A DNA stretch of 64,000 nt from assembly GCA_963721725.1 (NCBI GenBank), contig CAVRLX010000022.1, positions 1 through 64,000 of the forward strand, given 5' to 3'. Within the stretch, counting starts at the first letter, position 1; every line of letters starts with the position of its first letter. This document shows, piece by piece, positions 1 to 8,731 of the stretch. The notes below the pieces were generated by a model that worked only from the letters and a program-made list of their open reading frames with translations, had not been told where the DNA came from and made no database searches. Position numbers and translations under genes: made by a program. Source of the stretch: RI-153 sp963721725. GTDB lineage: Bacteria; Chloroflexota; Anaerolineae; Caldilineales; Caldilineaceae.

Positions 1-59
1 TGGAATTCTGCGAAATCTGCGGATCAACATTTCCCATTTCACTCCAAAGGAGCAACCCA

Positions 60-997
60 TTGGCCCCGCTTGTTTTGACCGATACCCAACTGCCCGATCA
101 GATGATGGAGATGATCGGTGATGCCTGCGAAGTTGTAGTCTGGCATGGCGCACAGACCGCCCCCCTGCTGTTGACGTGGTGCCGGACGCCTTTCTCGACC
201 TACGGCCACCCGCACGTCGATGGCGCGGTGATGGATCGCATGCCCAATCTGAAGGTGATCAGCAACTTCGGTGTCGGCGTGGATCATATCGATCTGGCGG
301 CGGCGAAGGAGCGCGGCATCCCAGTGGGCGACGCCGCATCCTGGATGGCGCAACCGCCGACATGACCTTCGCGCTACTTCTGGCGATCGCACGCAACGTG
401 GTGGTGGGTGATCACTTGACGGCAGAGCCCAGCGTTTACGCATTATGATGCCGATCTGCTCCACGGCCACGAGGTGTATGATTCCACCATCGGTATCGTC
501 GGCATGGGCACCATCGGCCGACAGGTGGCGCGTCGTGCGCGGCTTCGATATGACCGTGCTGTATCACAATCGCACCCACGATGCCCGGCCGAGGCCGAGT
601 TAGGCGCGCTATACCACACTGCCCGATCTGCTCCAGCACGCCGATTTTGTCACCCTCAACGTGCCGTTGACAGCAAAGACACGCAGGATGATCGGGCGTG
701 CGGAGCTGGAGCAGATGCGGTCTACCGCCTATCTGATCAATGGCCCGCGGTGGTGTGGTGGATCATGCTGCGCTGGTGGAGGCGCTGGAACATCGCCAGA
801 TCGCCGGCGCGGCGCTGGATGTTACCGAGCCGGAGCCGCTGCCGCGCGATCATCCGCTGCTGCGTCTGGACAACGTAATCATCGCCCCGCACCTGGGCAG
901 CGCCACACGCCAAACTCGCCGCGGCATGGCCCAGCGCACGGTGGATAATTTGTTGGCAGGTCTAAAAGGCGAGGAGATGTTAAGTCGGGTGGTGTGA
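60..997 (+). pseudogene. D-2-hydroxyacid dehydrogenase, frameshifted
   Basis: Cytosolic NAD(P)-dependent reduction of a 2-keto acid (glyoxylate/hydroxypyruvate-type) would be the role of the intact enzyme. Translated pieces in three frames line up in family order: substrate-domain start, the GVGVDHID strand near base 285, the Rossmann motif GIVGMGTIG near 490, RSTAYLINGPR near 720, ARGGVVDHAALVEAL near 745, LDVTEPEPLP near 820 and HLGSAT near 890. At least four indels (about 360, 470, 550 and 740) break it. An AAAGGAG ribosome site at 46-52 precedes a TTG at 60. The total length of about 310 residues is normal for the family, so nothing large is missing. It is either decayed or an error-rich consensus. 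Confidence 0.8.
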
Positions 998-999
998 GA

Positions 1000-1940
1000 G
1001 GTTACCACAACACATCTGACGAGACTGTGCGAAATGAGCCGTGGTGTTCCATTTTGAGATTGATGGGCAGTCAGCACATCCTTGACTGTGGTCCAGTGAA
1101 TGTCTGGATAACGGTTGTTGTCGAAAGTGGAGACTCTGGCAACTTCACTGTACATGTTGTGCATGTATTGCATCCCCTGCCAAGGTGGATAAACATCATC
1201 TTTGCCAGAGATGAAAAACTGCATAGTCTTGATCAGCATAGCCAGTGTGCCGAGGCTGCCACCGCGCAACAGACCAAATTTGTCGCCGGTCACGTCGCGG
1301 GCAACCTCCGCCAGTCCGCGTGCGCTACAGGTATCCCCGGCAATGTGCAAAAATCGAGGCGTGGTGGCATCGAGTGCGGCAGCGGCTGTAAATTCAGCCG
1401 TGTTGTCGATGGTGGAAAAGTCCATAGGTTGGTCGGCGTTTCCCCAGTAGAGCACGCGCTTGAACTTGAAGAGGATAAAGGGGGCCTGGCCGGTAAGCAG
1501 TTCGGTGAACATACCGTTGAAAATCGAAGTTGCGGCAATCAGGAGCCTGATCAAGCCGTTGGTGAAACTGGCGCCGCCAGTCCAGGTTACGGTTGGAGCC
1601 AATGGGCAATTTGGTGAAATCAATTGAATAGTCGGACGGAATGAAGCGCGGCACCCTGCCTGCACAGCGGCACGGAGCAACACAGTCTGTGTGTCCACAA
1701 TTACATCGCGGAGGCCAGACAGGGTGGAGACGACACAATCCGCCCCAGCATACGCTTTCGCCACGTCCTCTACATTGCCGAAATCAACTTCGGCAATCTC
1801 TATCTTTTGTTGGCGCAATGCCGCCACCTTGTCGGCGGGGCTGCTAGGGCGAACAAAGCCCGCACGGTCGCCCCTCGATCCATAAGCGCACGGGCGACAC
1901 GCCCGCCCAGATCTCCTGTAGCTCCGGCTAATACAATCAC
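1000..1940 (-). pseudogene. NmrA-like NAD(P)-binding protein, frameshifted
   Basis: An atypical short-chain dehydrogenase of the NmrA/isoflavone-reductase type. The N-terminus read from about 1933 gives VIVLAGATGDLGGRVARAL, the GxxGxxG Rossmann motif. One frameshift near 1852 leads to the frame containing GADCVVSTLSGL, and two more near 1640 and 1560 switch around the RFIPSDYSIDF stretch, which is typical of the family. The C-terminal part (PRFLHIAGD, then ISGKDDVYPPWQGMQYM) is in one frame. It is convergent with the broken dehydrogenase next to it, and the IS element begins a few bases upstream of its start codon. The exact C-terminus is uncertain because the open frame runs into the neighbour. 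Confidence 0.7.
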
Positions 1941-1953
1941 AGCGTTCTCCTAG

Positions 1954-3136
1954 CTACCCGACAGTTTGAAAGAGAAACGTGATCGACAGAGCAAAACCTT
2001 GTATAGTTGGGTTGTCAACAAACCAACTAAAAGGAGATACACATGTCGATCACGCAAATGTATCATACGTGGCAGCAGAAAATTCAACAACTGTGGCCGG
2101 ATGAACGAGCCACACGACAAAGAAATATGGCTTGGCTACTGGTTGGCATTTTTCGGGGGCGCAGTGTTCACATCAGTGAGATAGCCTCACACATTCCAAG
2201 CAAGGCCAAGTTAACCAGTGTCACCAGGCGGTTCGAGCGCTTTTTGGATAACGGAAAAGTGCGAGTTCGCTCCTGGTATGAGCCGGTGCTCAAGCCGATT
2301 TTAGCAAGAGCCGCCACGGATGTGGGGGAAATCAGGCTAATAATTGATGGCAGCAAGATTGGGGCTGGTCACCAACTTTTGATGGTTGCGCTTGCCTATC
2401 GACGCCGAGCCATTCCTGTGGCTTGGACATGGGTACGACACAGAAAAGGACACAGCACCACGGGAAAACAACAGGCACTTGCTTAGCTATGTGCGCTCTT
2501 TGCTTCCCCCTGCTGTCCCGGTTCTGCTCGTAGGAGACAGCGAATTCGGCATTATTAACGTTATTTGCCTGATTGAGGGGTGGGGATGGCACTATGTTCT
2601 ACGCCAGAAAGGCAGCCATCTTGTCTCTCAATCGGATGAAGACGGTTGGAAGCCCTTTCGGAACTTGGTTCAAAAGCCAGGACAGCGTTGTTGGTGTCCC
2701 CATGTTCACTTGACCAGAAAATTCGCCCACATGACCACTATCCTGGCTCGCTGGGCCATATCGGAGGATGCTCCCTGGTTATTGGCAACCAATCTTCCAA
2801 CCTATCAACTCGCCATTCGGGCCTATCGTCGTCGCATGTGGATTGAAGAACTGTTTGGCGACCTCAAGCACCATGGATTTGACCTGGAATCTACTCACCT
2901 GAAGCATTTCTTGCGCCTATCCAGGTTGACTTTGGCTGTCGTCTTGCTCTACGTCTGGTCCTTGGCTACGGCTTCCAACGTCATTAAGCGTGGGCAGCGC
3001 CACATCGTTGACCGCCGTTGCCGCAGAGATCTCAGCATTTTCCGTATCGGCTTGCGGTGGATTCAGCGCTGTATCACCAATCAGCTTACACTCAGCTATT
3101 CGACTTATCCCTATCTGGCACAAAACTGTCGGGTAG
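1954..3136 (+). mobile_element. IS4-type insertion sequence (about 1.18 kb)
   Basis: Perfect 14-bp terminal inverted repeats flank one transposase gene: CTACCCGACAGTTT at 1954-1967 and its complement at 3123-3136. The element lies just upstream of the start of the NmrA-like gene. I see no clear target-site duplication (CTAG before the left end, ATAA after the right end), so either the insertion is old or the true boundary differs by a few bases. The transposase frame reads through the right repeat and stops at 3147, outside it. Confidence 0.85.
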
Positions 3137-3147
3137 ATAAGTTATGA
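2043..3147 (+). pseudogene. IS4-family DDE transposase, one frameshift
   Basis: DNA transposase of the element bounded by 1954 and 3136. The first frame (2043 to about 2480) carries LIIDGSK with the first catalytic Asp (residue 102). The second frame (to 3147) carries LLVGDSEFG with the second Asp and YRRRMWIEELFGDLK, which fits the IS4 YREK signature Y-x2-R-x3-E-x6-K and holds the catalytic Glu. The two frames join near base 2475 (frame change +1, not the -1 typical of programmed frameshifting), so the gene is probably inactivated or mis-sequenced. The combined length of about 365 residues is normal for the group. Confidence 0.85.
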
Positions 3148-3207
3148 GTAATGAAGCTTGCAACGGCCCCATAAAAGAGTAAAGTTACAATACGCCAAGG
3201 CTACGCA

Positions 3208-3242
3208 CTAGATGTAGACCCATTTATCCAAACTACGTCTAG
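3208..3242. promoter_or_regulatory. inverted repeat upstream of dehydratase
   Basis: CTAGATGTAG (3208-3217) and CTACGTCTAG (3233-3242) form 10-bp arms with one mismatch around a 15-base spacer, about 170 bases before the enolase-superfamily gene. It could be a regulator site or a weak hairpin. No function is shown. Confidence 0.3.
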
Positions 3243-3414
3243 AATTTGTCAAGGCAGGTCGACTATACATGGAAATTCTGGTGCAATGCTGGAAACTTCC
3301 CCCCAATTTGGAGAGCGGTGTATAGCTCAGCACGAGGCGATCACGGGGTTCCACACACAGGATCGTAGCAAGTTCGTCTAAAATCGAATCCACTCTAATC
3401 GAGAAAGGCACTTG

Positions 3415-4518
3415 ATGAAGATCACCGACATCCAGATCCACGTTTGCCAGCACACATCGGGCATGGGTCAGGAACAACTCAAAGGGCAAAAATCCAACCT
3501 GGAGTTTCTGGTCATCCGCATGATCACCGACGAGGGGATCGAGGGCCATTCGTTCGGCTTCGCCGGGCGCGGGGCACAGATGGCCGGACAGATCGCGGCC
3601 ACGACCATGAAGCCCTGGCTACTGGGCAAGAATCCGCTCTATCGCGAGGCGATCTGGCACGAAAGCCGTGTGCAGGACCGCTGGTGGTCGCACTCACCCA
3701 TTTACACTTATGGCCCCTTTGACATCGCCATGTGGGACATTGTGGCGAAAAAGGCGGGGCTGCCCCTCTTTCAACTGCTGGGCGGCTATCGGGACAAAGT
3801 GCCCACCTATGCCAGTTCGCTGCTGCATCCCACGCCCGATGATTACGCCGAGGAGGCGCTGGCCTGTAAAAACCGCGGTCTGCACGGCTACAAACTGCAT
3901 CCCCCCGGCGACTATGCCTTTGATCTGGCGGCCTATCGTGCCTGCCGCGAAGCCGTAGGCGACGACTTCCGGCTCATGGCCGATCCCGTGGCGGCGTACA
4001 ATCATGAACAGGCTTTCCGCATGGGCCGCGAGTTGGAGAAGCTCAACTATTACTGGCTGGAAGAGCCGCTCTATGATGTGGATCTATACGGCTTGAAGAA
4101 GCTCACCGACAAGCTGGATATCCCCATCTGCGGCACTGAGGTTATCGCCGGCAGCCACTATGCCACGGCCCACTGTATTCAGGAACGCATTGTGGACATT
4201 GTGCGCAGCGACGTTTCGTGGAAGGGTGGCGTCACCGCAGTGATGAAGACGGCACATCTGGCCGAGTCCTTTGGCGTGCAGTGCGAACTGCACACCGCCA
4301 TCTATCACCCGCTGGAACTGGTCAACCTGCACTGCGCCTGTGCCATGAAAAACTGCGAATTTTTCGAGCTATTGCTGCCCACGGAGATCTACAACTTTGG
4401 GCTGGTCGAGGATATTCACATCGACGCGCAGGGATATGCCCACGTTCCCCACGGGCCGGGGCTAGGGATTGAGTTGGATCGGGATTTCATTGAGAAGGCG
4501 ACGGTGGCCGTGTTGTGA
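3415..4518 (+). CDS. mandelate racemase/enolase-superfamily dehydratase
   Basis: Predicted Mg2+-dependent sugar-acid dehydratase or racemase, 367 residues, intact. It has the N-terminal capping domain (residues 1-120) and the TIM-barrel domain. Likely metal ligands are D190 (MADPVAAY), E216 (WLEEP) and E242 (GTEVIAG). Candidate acid/base residues are the K160-x-H162 motif (GYKLHP) and H293 (CELHTAIYH). The KxH motif and an end-of-barrel His suggest a hexonate or tartrate-type dehydratase rather than a muconate cycloisomerase; the substrate cannot be read from sequence. The ATG at 3415 is preferred over the TTG at 3412 because GAGAAAGG lies just upstream. The next gene starts within its stop codon (TGATG), suggesting coupling. 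Two more family members lie at 57.6 and 59 kb. Confidence 0.9.
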   Translation: MKITDIQIHVCQHTSGMGQEQLKGQKSNLEFLVIRMITDEGIEGHSFGFAGRGAQMAGQIAATTMKPWLLGKNPLYREAIWHESRVQDRWWSHSPIYTYGPFDIAMWDIVAKKAGLPLFQLLGGYRDKVPTYASSLLHPTPDDYAEEALACKNRGLHGYKLHPPGDYAFDLAAYRACREAVGDDFRLMADPVAAYNHEQAFRMGRELEKLNYYWLEEPLYDVDLYGLKKLTDKLDIPICGTEVIAGSHYATAHCIQERIVDIVRSDVSWKGGVTAVMKTAHLAESFGVQCELHTAIYHPLELVNLHCACAMKNCEFFELLLPTEIYNFGLVEDIHIDAQGYAHVPHGPGLGIELDRDFIEKATVAVL

Positions 4519-5117
4519 TGCCCCTGCAAAATCGGGTTATCCCGTTTGGGGATCTCATTGCTACATCTGCGCGTGGCACATTGATGGGCAACCGCGGCTG
4601 CCTACACAACACAGGCCACACAATTCGCCGTACCTTTCGCGGGCAACGCTGGATCATTTGTCTATTCGGATTTCAAAGATCGCCAGCGTGTGGTAATGGC
4701 GGCGGGGCATTACACCGAACTCTTCTTTTTGGACGAAGCCACAGCGCTGGCGGCAGGTCATCGCCCCTGTGCCGAATGTCAGCGGGCGCGTGGTTATGAA
4801 CAGTTCCGCACGCTGTGGGCAACGGCGAACCCTTCGTTGGCGCAGTCCACGCGCCCGGCGGCGACCCTCATTGACGCCGCCCTGCATCGCGAACGCATCG
4901 ACCGCTGCTGGGCAACAAGATTACCTATGCGGCGAAGCTGGCCGATCTACCCGACGGCGTTTTTGTCACACTAGAAGAGAAAGCGGATGCCTATTTGCTG
5001 TGGCGGGGGAAGCTGCGCCGCTGGCAGCCTTCTGGTTATACGGAGAACATAACCCTGTCATCGACCAGAACTGTGGAGGCGCTGACGCCCCGCTCCGTGA
5101 TGAAGATGCTTGCGTAG
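4518..5117 (+). pseudogene. Ada-like zinc-binding protein, frameshifted
   Basis: Pieces in three frames form one small protein of about 200 residues. The first is GNRGCLH followed by RTFRGQRWIICL, then AAGHYTELFFLDEATALAAGHRPCAECQ in sense order, then a third frame from about 4913 with NKITYAAKLADLPDG and RGKLRRWQPSGY, ending at the TAG at 5115-5117. The stretch AL-AAGHRPCAEC resembles the Cys-rich metal-binding element of Ada-type proteins (FDS-EEALAAGYRPCK-C). The start overlaps the stop of the upstream dehydratase. Two indels (about 4670 and 4910) disrupt it. Function unknown; I infer a small zinc-binding protein. Confidence 0.55.
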
Positions 5118-5193
5118 CGGACGAGCAGCCGATAGAAAACGCCACGCGGCGAGCGCAACGCTGAGAGCTGAATTCCAGTTGTATTGGGAATAC

Positions 5194-5493
5194 TCATTCA
5201 TCCCCTCTCACCTCAATGGTAGTCACATACTTCGACATCATAGGCATCGCCGTCAATGAACCGGAAACAGATGCGTCACTGATCGTTAATGGAAATTGAA
5301 TACTGCCCTCCGCCCGAACATCGGCACGTACCTTGTCCGCTATCCGCTTCAACGGCACTTCGGATGCTTGAAACGCAGCATCCCAGCGTTGCTCATCTTC
5401 TAACTCTTCCAGAATAAGCGCCGCCATCGCGTCCTGCTTTTCATCAGAGAGACGAGTTAGCTCCGCAATTGCCTGCTCAAGTAGTTGTGTCAT
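5194..5493 (-). CDS. orphan antitoxin-like small protein
   Basis: A 99-residue acidic protein. The first ~60 residues (LLEQAIAELTRLSDEKQDAMAALI, then LEELEDEQRWDAAF) follow a pattern common in small antitoxins that accompany RelE/ParE-type toxins. After ADKVRADV the sequence departs from that pattern, so the C-terminus may have been replaced or frameshifted. No toxin follows it, so it appears to be an orphan at the downstream end of the TA array. Copy 1 of the shared terminator-promoter element lies about 75 bases upstream. Confidence 0.5.
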   Translation of the reverse strand: MTQLLEQAIAELTRLSDEKQDAMAALILEELEDEQRWDAAFQASEVPLKRIADKVRADVRAEGSIQFPLTISDASVSGSLTAMPMMSKYVTTIEVRGDE

Positions 5494-5562
5494 GCGTTCA
5501 ACGTTCTTCGACCAATATCTGGTCCATAATCTGGTCTTTTCATGCTCACCTCAGGGCAGTCC

Positions 5563-5635
5563 TGCCGCCATTATAACAGAAAAGCCGAGCACACACGGTT
5601 CGGCTTGAGACCTTCACTCACTGGGACGCAGGGAT
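5563..5635 (-). repeat. TA-cassette element, copy 1
   Basis: First of five near-identical ~65-75 bp elements. Read on the minus strand: a 9-bp hairpin (arms at 5598-5606 and 5582-5590), a T-rich tract, then TGTTATAAT with its -10 hexamer at 5570-5575 and GGCGGC. In this copy the stem has one A-C mismatch on the minus strand but a G-U pair on the plus strand. It separates YgiT (stop 5671) from the orphan antitoxin (start 5493). Confidence 0.85.
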
Positions 5636-5670
5636 CGATGACCAGCAGCACCACTACGCGAATGGAAAGT

Positions 5671-5934
5671 TTATGCAAACACAGCGACAGGAACAGAACG
5701 CTGTTCTGCAAGTTGCTGCCGGTGCAGTTTGATCCGTTCGATCTCGTGTAGCGTTTCTGCCGTGAGATAACTCTCTCCGCAGTGTGGACAACTCACCACG
5801 GGCACATTCTCAATCACAAACAGCGTTTCCCCTCGACCATAGCTTCGAGAGACAAAGCGAATCTTTGCCCCGGCCTGTCCACAAATGTCACAAATCAGAA
5901 TTGCTTTAGCTGTGTCGCTCACTGTGTTGCTCAT
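5671..5934 (-). CDS. YgiT-type zinc-finger antitoxin
   Basis: An 87-residue protein of the YgiT/MqsA N-domain type. Zinc-binding cysteine pairs are C15/C18 (ICDICGQ) and C49/C52 (VSCPHCGE), followed by the helix YLTAETLHEIERIKL. Such proteins act as antitoxins to DUF4258 (RelE-fold) toxins. The gene follows the DUF4258 gene on the same strand with only 4 bases between, so the two are cotranscribed, toxin first. It lacks the XRE DNA-binding domain of full-length MqsA. Confidence 0.85.
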   Translation of the reverse strand: MSNTVSDTAKAILICDICGQAGAKIRFVSRSYGRGETLFVIENVPVVSCPHCGESYLTAETLHEIERIKLHRQQLAEQRSVPVAVFA

Positions 5935-5938
5935 TGGT

Positions 5939-6220
5939 TCACTCTCTGTATACGGTGATAATCACCAGTTTCTCCGTCACACTGATTTTGGCTACGACGC
6001 CGACGCTCTCCTCATCCATGGATTGACCAGCAATAAGATACTTCCATTCACCTGTTACGTGATCTTCCTGCCGTTCGGTGACCTCACCCGTCAGAATGGC
6101 CCGCTCAACATCGAAAATCGTGAGGCTGTCGTCATTCATCTCCTCTTCGGCATGAAGCGTCATTACGTACTGCCGTGTTCGGATTTTCTCCCGCATCTGT
6201 CGCAATGCACGTTCGTACAT
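5939..6220 (-). CDS. DUF4258 toxin-like protein
   Basis: A 93-residue DUF4258 family member, predicted RelE-fold mRNA interferase. The order is an N-terminal helix with RTRQYVMTLHAEEEMNDD, the strand-helix DVERAILTGEVTER, then KYLIAGQSMDEE and a terminal strand VIITVYRE. The HAEEEM motif is characteristic of DUF4258. It heads a two-gene cassette with the YgiT-type gene. Copy 2 of the shared element supplies a candidate promoter whose -10 lies about 43 bases upstream of the start. Function is inferred from family and neighbour. Confidence 0.85.
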   Translation of the reverse strand: MYERALRQMREKIRTRQYVMTLHAEEEMNDDSLTIFDVERAILTGEVTERQEDHVTGEWKYLIAGQSMDEESVGVVAKISVTEKLVIITVYRE

Positions 6221-6255
6221 AGCCTGACACTTCCATGCTCAAGTTATGGCGATTC

Positions 6256-6320
6256 TGCCGCCATTATAACAGAAAAGCCGAGCACCCACGGCTCGACTTT
6301 GAGGATCTCTCCGATGTAAG
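6256..6320 (-). repeat. TA-cassette element, copy 2
   Basis: Hairpin arms at 6291-6299 and 6275-6283 pair fully on the minus strand using one G-U; the plus strand would have a C-A mismatch. TTTTCTGT and TATAAT (6263-6268 complement) follow. It lies between the DUF5615 stop (6326) and the DUF4258 start (6220). Confidence 0.88.
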
Positions 6321-6325
6321 CACAA

Positions 6326-6649
6326 TCAATCTAAAATCGAAATCTCTGCATAGCCACTAGGGCGGATGGATGTAATGGTTTCACGAATCTCTTGCGCATG
6401 TGAGCGAATGCGTGGCCAAGAGGTCGAAAGCAACACAACAACGGCTAGCTGTCGTTCGTTCAGATTCTGCTGATAGCGCAGGTTCTGATCGGTTGTAATC
6501 AGTACCTCATATTCCGCTGCTTCGGCTGCGGCAAGTAGGTCCCCATTGGACAGGTTCGACCAGCCTGCTTCGTAGGCTGTGGTCACAGCGTGTTCGCCTA
6601 GATGTCGGCACAACGGTGCTGGTGTGCCCTGGTCGAACAGGATTTTCAT
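6326..6649 (-). CDS. DUF5615 PIN-like toxin
   Basis: A 107-residue DUF5615 (PIN-like) protein, predicted RNase toxin. It starts MKILFDQGTPAPLCRHLG, with the first acidic residue of the PIN-like fold. NLSNGDLLAAAEAAEYEVLITTDQNL follows the family D-x(n)-TxD pattern, carrying further catalytic acids. Its start overlaps the stop of the DUF433 gene by 4 bases, so the pair is translationally coupled with the antitoxin first. A diverged second pair of the same type lies at 7.0-7.7 kb. Confidence 0.88.
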   Translation of the reverse strand: MKILFDQGTPAPLCRHLGEHAVTTAYEAGWSNLSNGDLLAAAEAAEYEVLITTDQNLRYQQNLNERQLAVVVLLSTSWPRIRSHAQEIRETITSIRPSGYAEISILD

Positions 6650-6873
6650 AGGTGTTCAGCAATGGCCAGGGTTTGGAGTTGATACGCAAGCACCGCTTCA
6701 ACCTGTGCCCGTTCGACTCCTGGAAACCATTCGAGGAATTCATCCACCGTGGCACCGTCCCGCAAATTTTCAAACAGGGCTGCCACCGGAACCCGGGTTC
6801 CTCGAAAGACCCAGGCTCCACTGACCTTCTCTGGACTCCGCTCAACGATATCCAGCGTTTCCCACGAATTCAT
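6646..6873 (-). CDS. DUF433 antitoxin
   Basis: A 75-residue DUF433 protein with a winged-helix-like fold, the usual partner of DUF5615. It shows the family order VSGAWVFRGTRVPVAALFENL, then GATVDEFLEWFPGVERAQVEAVL. The family can act as DNA-binding antitoxin/autorepressor. The promoter candidate in copy 3 of the shared element has its -10 about 42 bases upstream. The stop overlaps the DUF5615 start. Confidence 0.88.
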   Translation of the reverse strand: MNSWETLDIVERSPEKVSGAWVFRGTRVPVAALFENLRDGATVDEFLEWFPGVERAQVEAVLAYQLQTLAIAEHL

Positions 6874-6907
6874 TGTTTCGCTCCCTCCTACGCAATGATA
6901 GCAATCT

Positions 6908-6970
6908 TGCCGCCATTATAACAGAAAAGCCAAGCACCCACGGCTCGACTTTGAGGAGTTTCAACGATGC
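6908..6970 (-). repeat. TA-cassette element, copy 3
   Basis: Arms at 6943-6951 and 6927-6935 pair on the minus strand through two G-U pairs (AAGTCGAGC with GCTTGGCTT). TATAAT is the complement of 6915-6920. It lies between the DUF5615 stop at 7027 and the DUF433 start at 6873. Confidence 0.88.
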
Positions 6971-7026
6971 CAGGCTCAGTCTATTCGGGTAAGGGATCGC
7001 TGGCAGGTTGGTCGCAGCTTATCGCA

Positions 7027-7377
7027 TCACAAAGGCAAAGAGCGAATCCGATTGATCCATTCTTCAGGGTCGCTGGCTACCCAGATGAGGAACAGATCCT
7101 GGGCTACCTGGGAGATAGGTAGTCTTTGTGGAACGACGAGAAGACCAGGACTGCTTTCCGATAAGACAAACTGCCCAAAGTGAATGGGCATTGTCTTGCG
7201 ATCATGCGACACCAACACCCGGTTCTGTGCAGCCGCCAACGTCAGCACGGCTGGATCATCCAGGCTGGCGAGACCCGCAGCATGGGCGGTTTGAAAATCA
7301 ATGGCTGGCTCCAGGCGCAGCGTCGCCTTGACGATGATCTGGTTTAAGTCGGCATCGGCCTGAAACCGGATTTTCAT
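7027..7377 (-). CDS. DUF5615 PIN-like toxin (second copy)
   Basis: A 116-residue DUF5615-type PIN-like protein. Key segments are MKIRFQADADLNQIIV (first acidic pair), ASLDDPAVLTLAAAQNRVLVSHD (acidic positions of the nuclease centre) and RKTMPIHF. It diverges strongly from the first copy, so this is a separate acquisition rather than a tandem duplicate. The start overlaps the stop of the broken DUF433 partner by 4 bases. With a damaged antitoxin gene upstream, either the toxin is tolerated or the indels are sequence errors. Confidence 0.82.
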   Translation of the reverse strand: MKIRFQADADLNQIIVKATLRLEPAIDFQTAHAAGLASLDDPAVLTLAAAQNRVLVSHDRKTMPIHFGQFVLSESSPGLLVVPQRLPISQVAQDLFLIWVASDPEEWINRIRSLPL

Positions 7378-7687
7378 GTTGATGCCATTGCCATCTGCCG
7401 CCGAGCTTTCGCCATCTTCCGCGAGAAATCAGGATCTTGGATGCGCGGTTGAAAAACTTCGGACTCAGCAGAGACTTGTCGCAAATAAGTATCAATCTCA
7501 TGACGGTTGCTGAGGTAATAAGTAATGGCCCCGTAGGACCTGCTCCAGCGAGAGCAGGGAAAACACTCGGTGACAATGGTCTCAGGCGAGAACCCGTCCA
7601 AAAAGGCAAAGATAACCGATTCAGGGAAAACCGGGTTCCCGCAATCCAATAGTCCCCCTCCCGCTGCTCAACATAGTGTTTTTCCAT
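7374..7687 (-). pseudogene. DUF433 antitoxin, frameshifted
   Basis: The N-terminus MEKHYVEQREGDYWIAGTR (from 7687) continues after a frameshift near 7630 as SVIFAFLDGFSPETIV, the DUF433 core. Two compensating shifts around 7545-7560 hide the expected LSLEQV segment before YGAITYYLSNRHEIDTYL. The C-terminus is in frame to 7374. Three indels in 270 bases is a far higher rate than in the genes after 24 kb. Partner of the DUF5615 gene with a 4-base overlap. Confidence 0.75.
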
Positions 7688-7742
7688 AAGAATAGTTCTA
7701 CCCTTTCAAAACGCACAGATAGTTACACATCCTGACAACGCT

Positions 7743-7802
7743 ACCGCCACTATAACAGAAAAGCCGAGCACGGACGGCTCGACTTGGAGAGTTACCGGAT
7801 GC
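7743..7802 (-). repeat. TA-cassette element, copy 4
   Basis: Arms 7777-7785 and 7761-7769 have the same pairing as copy 2. The -10 is TATAGT here (complement of 7749-7754). It lies between the PIN stop at 7855 and the DUF433 start at 7687. Confidence 0.86.
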
Positions 7803-7854
7803 AAGCGCAGGAACTGCCGTCTGGCCGCGCATGATGTTATTGGGTATCAAGCAA

Positions 7855-8282
7855 CTACGAACGATTTAACAAACGGATTAGGTCATCACCTGCAATGACA
7901 TCAATACCAAGTTCATGCAATAGTGTAGCAATCTCATCCGTCAACAGATCTTGATCAACTGTGACAAGGTAGTCGACCAATCCGTAAATGGCTGCAGCTA
8001 CAACCTTGTCGTCGTCAGGATCACGGCAGAGACGCGGCGTCTCTGCCGGCTCAATCAGTTCAATATCGTGGAGCAAATGGCTCTGAAAGGTGCGCAACAG
8101 TTCTGGAAGAGACCGGGATGCAATAGCAGGATAAAGGAGAACCAATTGGTATTCTCGAACCATTTCCGGTGAGGCCACACTGTGAACCGGCCCGACTCCC
8201 AAGCCATTAAGAGTGTAGCCAGTTGGGGCGGACGTACCAGGCCACGCCGAGTTGATTGCGTGTCAAGAATATGTCGCGGCAC
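7855..8282 (-). pseudogene. PIN-domain toxin (COG1569-like), frameshifted
   Basis: A PIN-fold RNase of the 'putative toxin component, PIN family' kind. The GTG start at 8280-8282 gives HILDT, the first PIN Asp; a shift is then needed to restore NQLG. The segment LATLLMAWESGRF switches near 8190 to the frame VASPEMVREYQLVLLYP. The C-terminal half is in one frame with LCRDPDDDKVVAAAIYG and LVTVDQDLL, both containing catalytic acids. It follows its antitoxin after 6 bases. Confidence 0.72.
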
Positions 8283-8288
8283 AGAACG

Positions 8289-8549
8289 TTACTCTTCTTG
8301 GCTGGCGCGGCGGGCTTCTTTGACCAGATTGACAACTTGCTGATTAGAGAGAGATTCCTGCGGCACGCCAAATTGTAGTGCGCTCTGGATGGCAGCACGA
8401 GTTGCGGAGAAACGACCGCGCCGCTTCCGGTCGTTAAGCAAGTCGGCAATTGAGGGGACACGGACAATCAGAACCTGCTCACCTGTAGCAAGCTCGACTG
8501 GCACACGAACTGTATGGTCGGCTTCGACGGTTGCAACCCACGATTTCAT
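8289..8549 (-). CDS. antitoxin of PIN pair
   Basis: An 86-residue protein. The N-terminal strand region MKSWVATVEADHTVRVPVEL resembles AbrB/MraZ-type swapped-hairpin antitoxins. The C-terminal half (SNQQVVNLVKEARRASQEE) would be the toxin-neutralising tail. The ATG at 8549 is chosen because GAGGGA lies about 7 bases upstream. It precedes the PIN gene and is preceded by copy 5 of the shared element. Family assignment is tentative; the antitoxin role rests mainly on position. Confidence 0.65.
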   Translation of the reverse strand: MKSWVATVEADHTVRVPVELATGEQVLIVRVPSIADLLNDRKRRGRFSATRAAIQSALQFGVPQESLSNQQVVNLVKEARRASQEE

Positions 8550-8624
8550 TCTATTCCCTCCCTCGTAACGAAGACAGCATCTGCAAGGTAAGCTGCTCTT
8601 TCCAGGCTCACGTTTCGGCGCTTC

Positions 8625-8686
8625 TGCCGCCATTATAACAGAAAAGTCGAGCACGCACGGCCCGACTTGAAAACTTCACTGATGCT
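8625..8686 (-). repeat. TA-cassette element, copy 5
   Basis: Arms 8660-8668 and 8644-8652 (AAGTCGGGC with GCTCGACTT) pair fully on the minus strand with one G-U. TATAAT is the complement of 8632-8637. Relative to the other copies, substitutions occur on both arms yet keep the stem. It lies between the stop at 8732 and the antitoxin start at 8549. Confidence 0.88.
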
Positions 8687-8731
8687 AGGCAGGGACGCCG
8701 ACCGGCAGCGCCAGGCGATAATTGCCAAGAT

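Noticed and set aside
2440..2500. Programmed ribosomal frameshift in the IS4 transposase
   Set aside because: The frame change is +1, there is no X-XXY-YYZ slippery heptamer, and IS4-type transposases are normally single-frame. An indel is simpler.
5563..8686. Integron attC sites between TA cassettes
   Set aside because: The repeats lack the GTTRRRY/RYYYAAC core-site pair and the bulged attC architecture, and no tyrosine integron integrase is in the window. The elements read better as terminator plus promoter.
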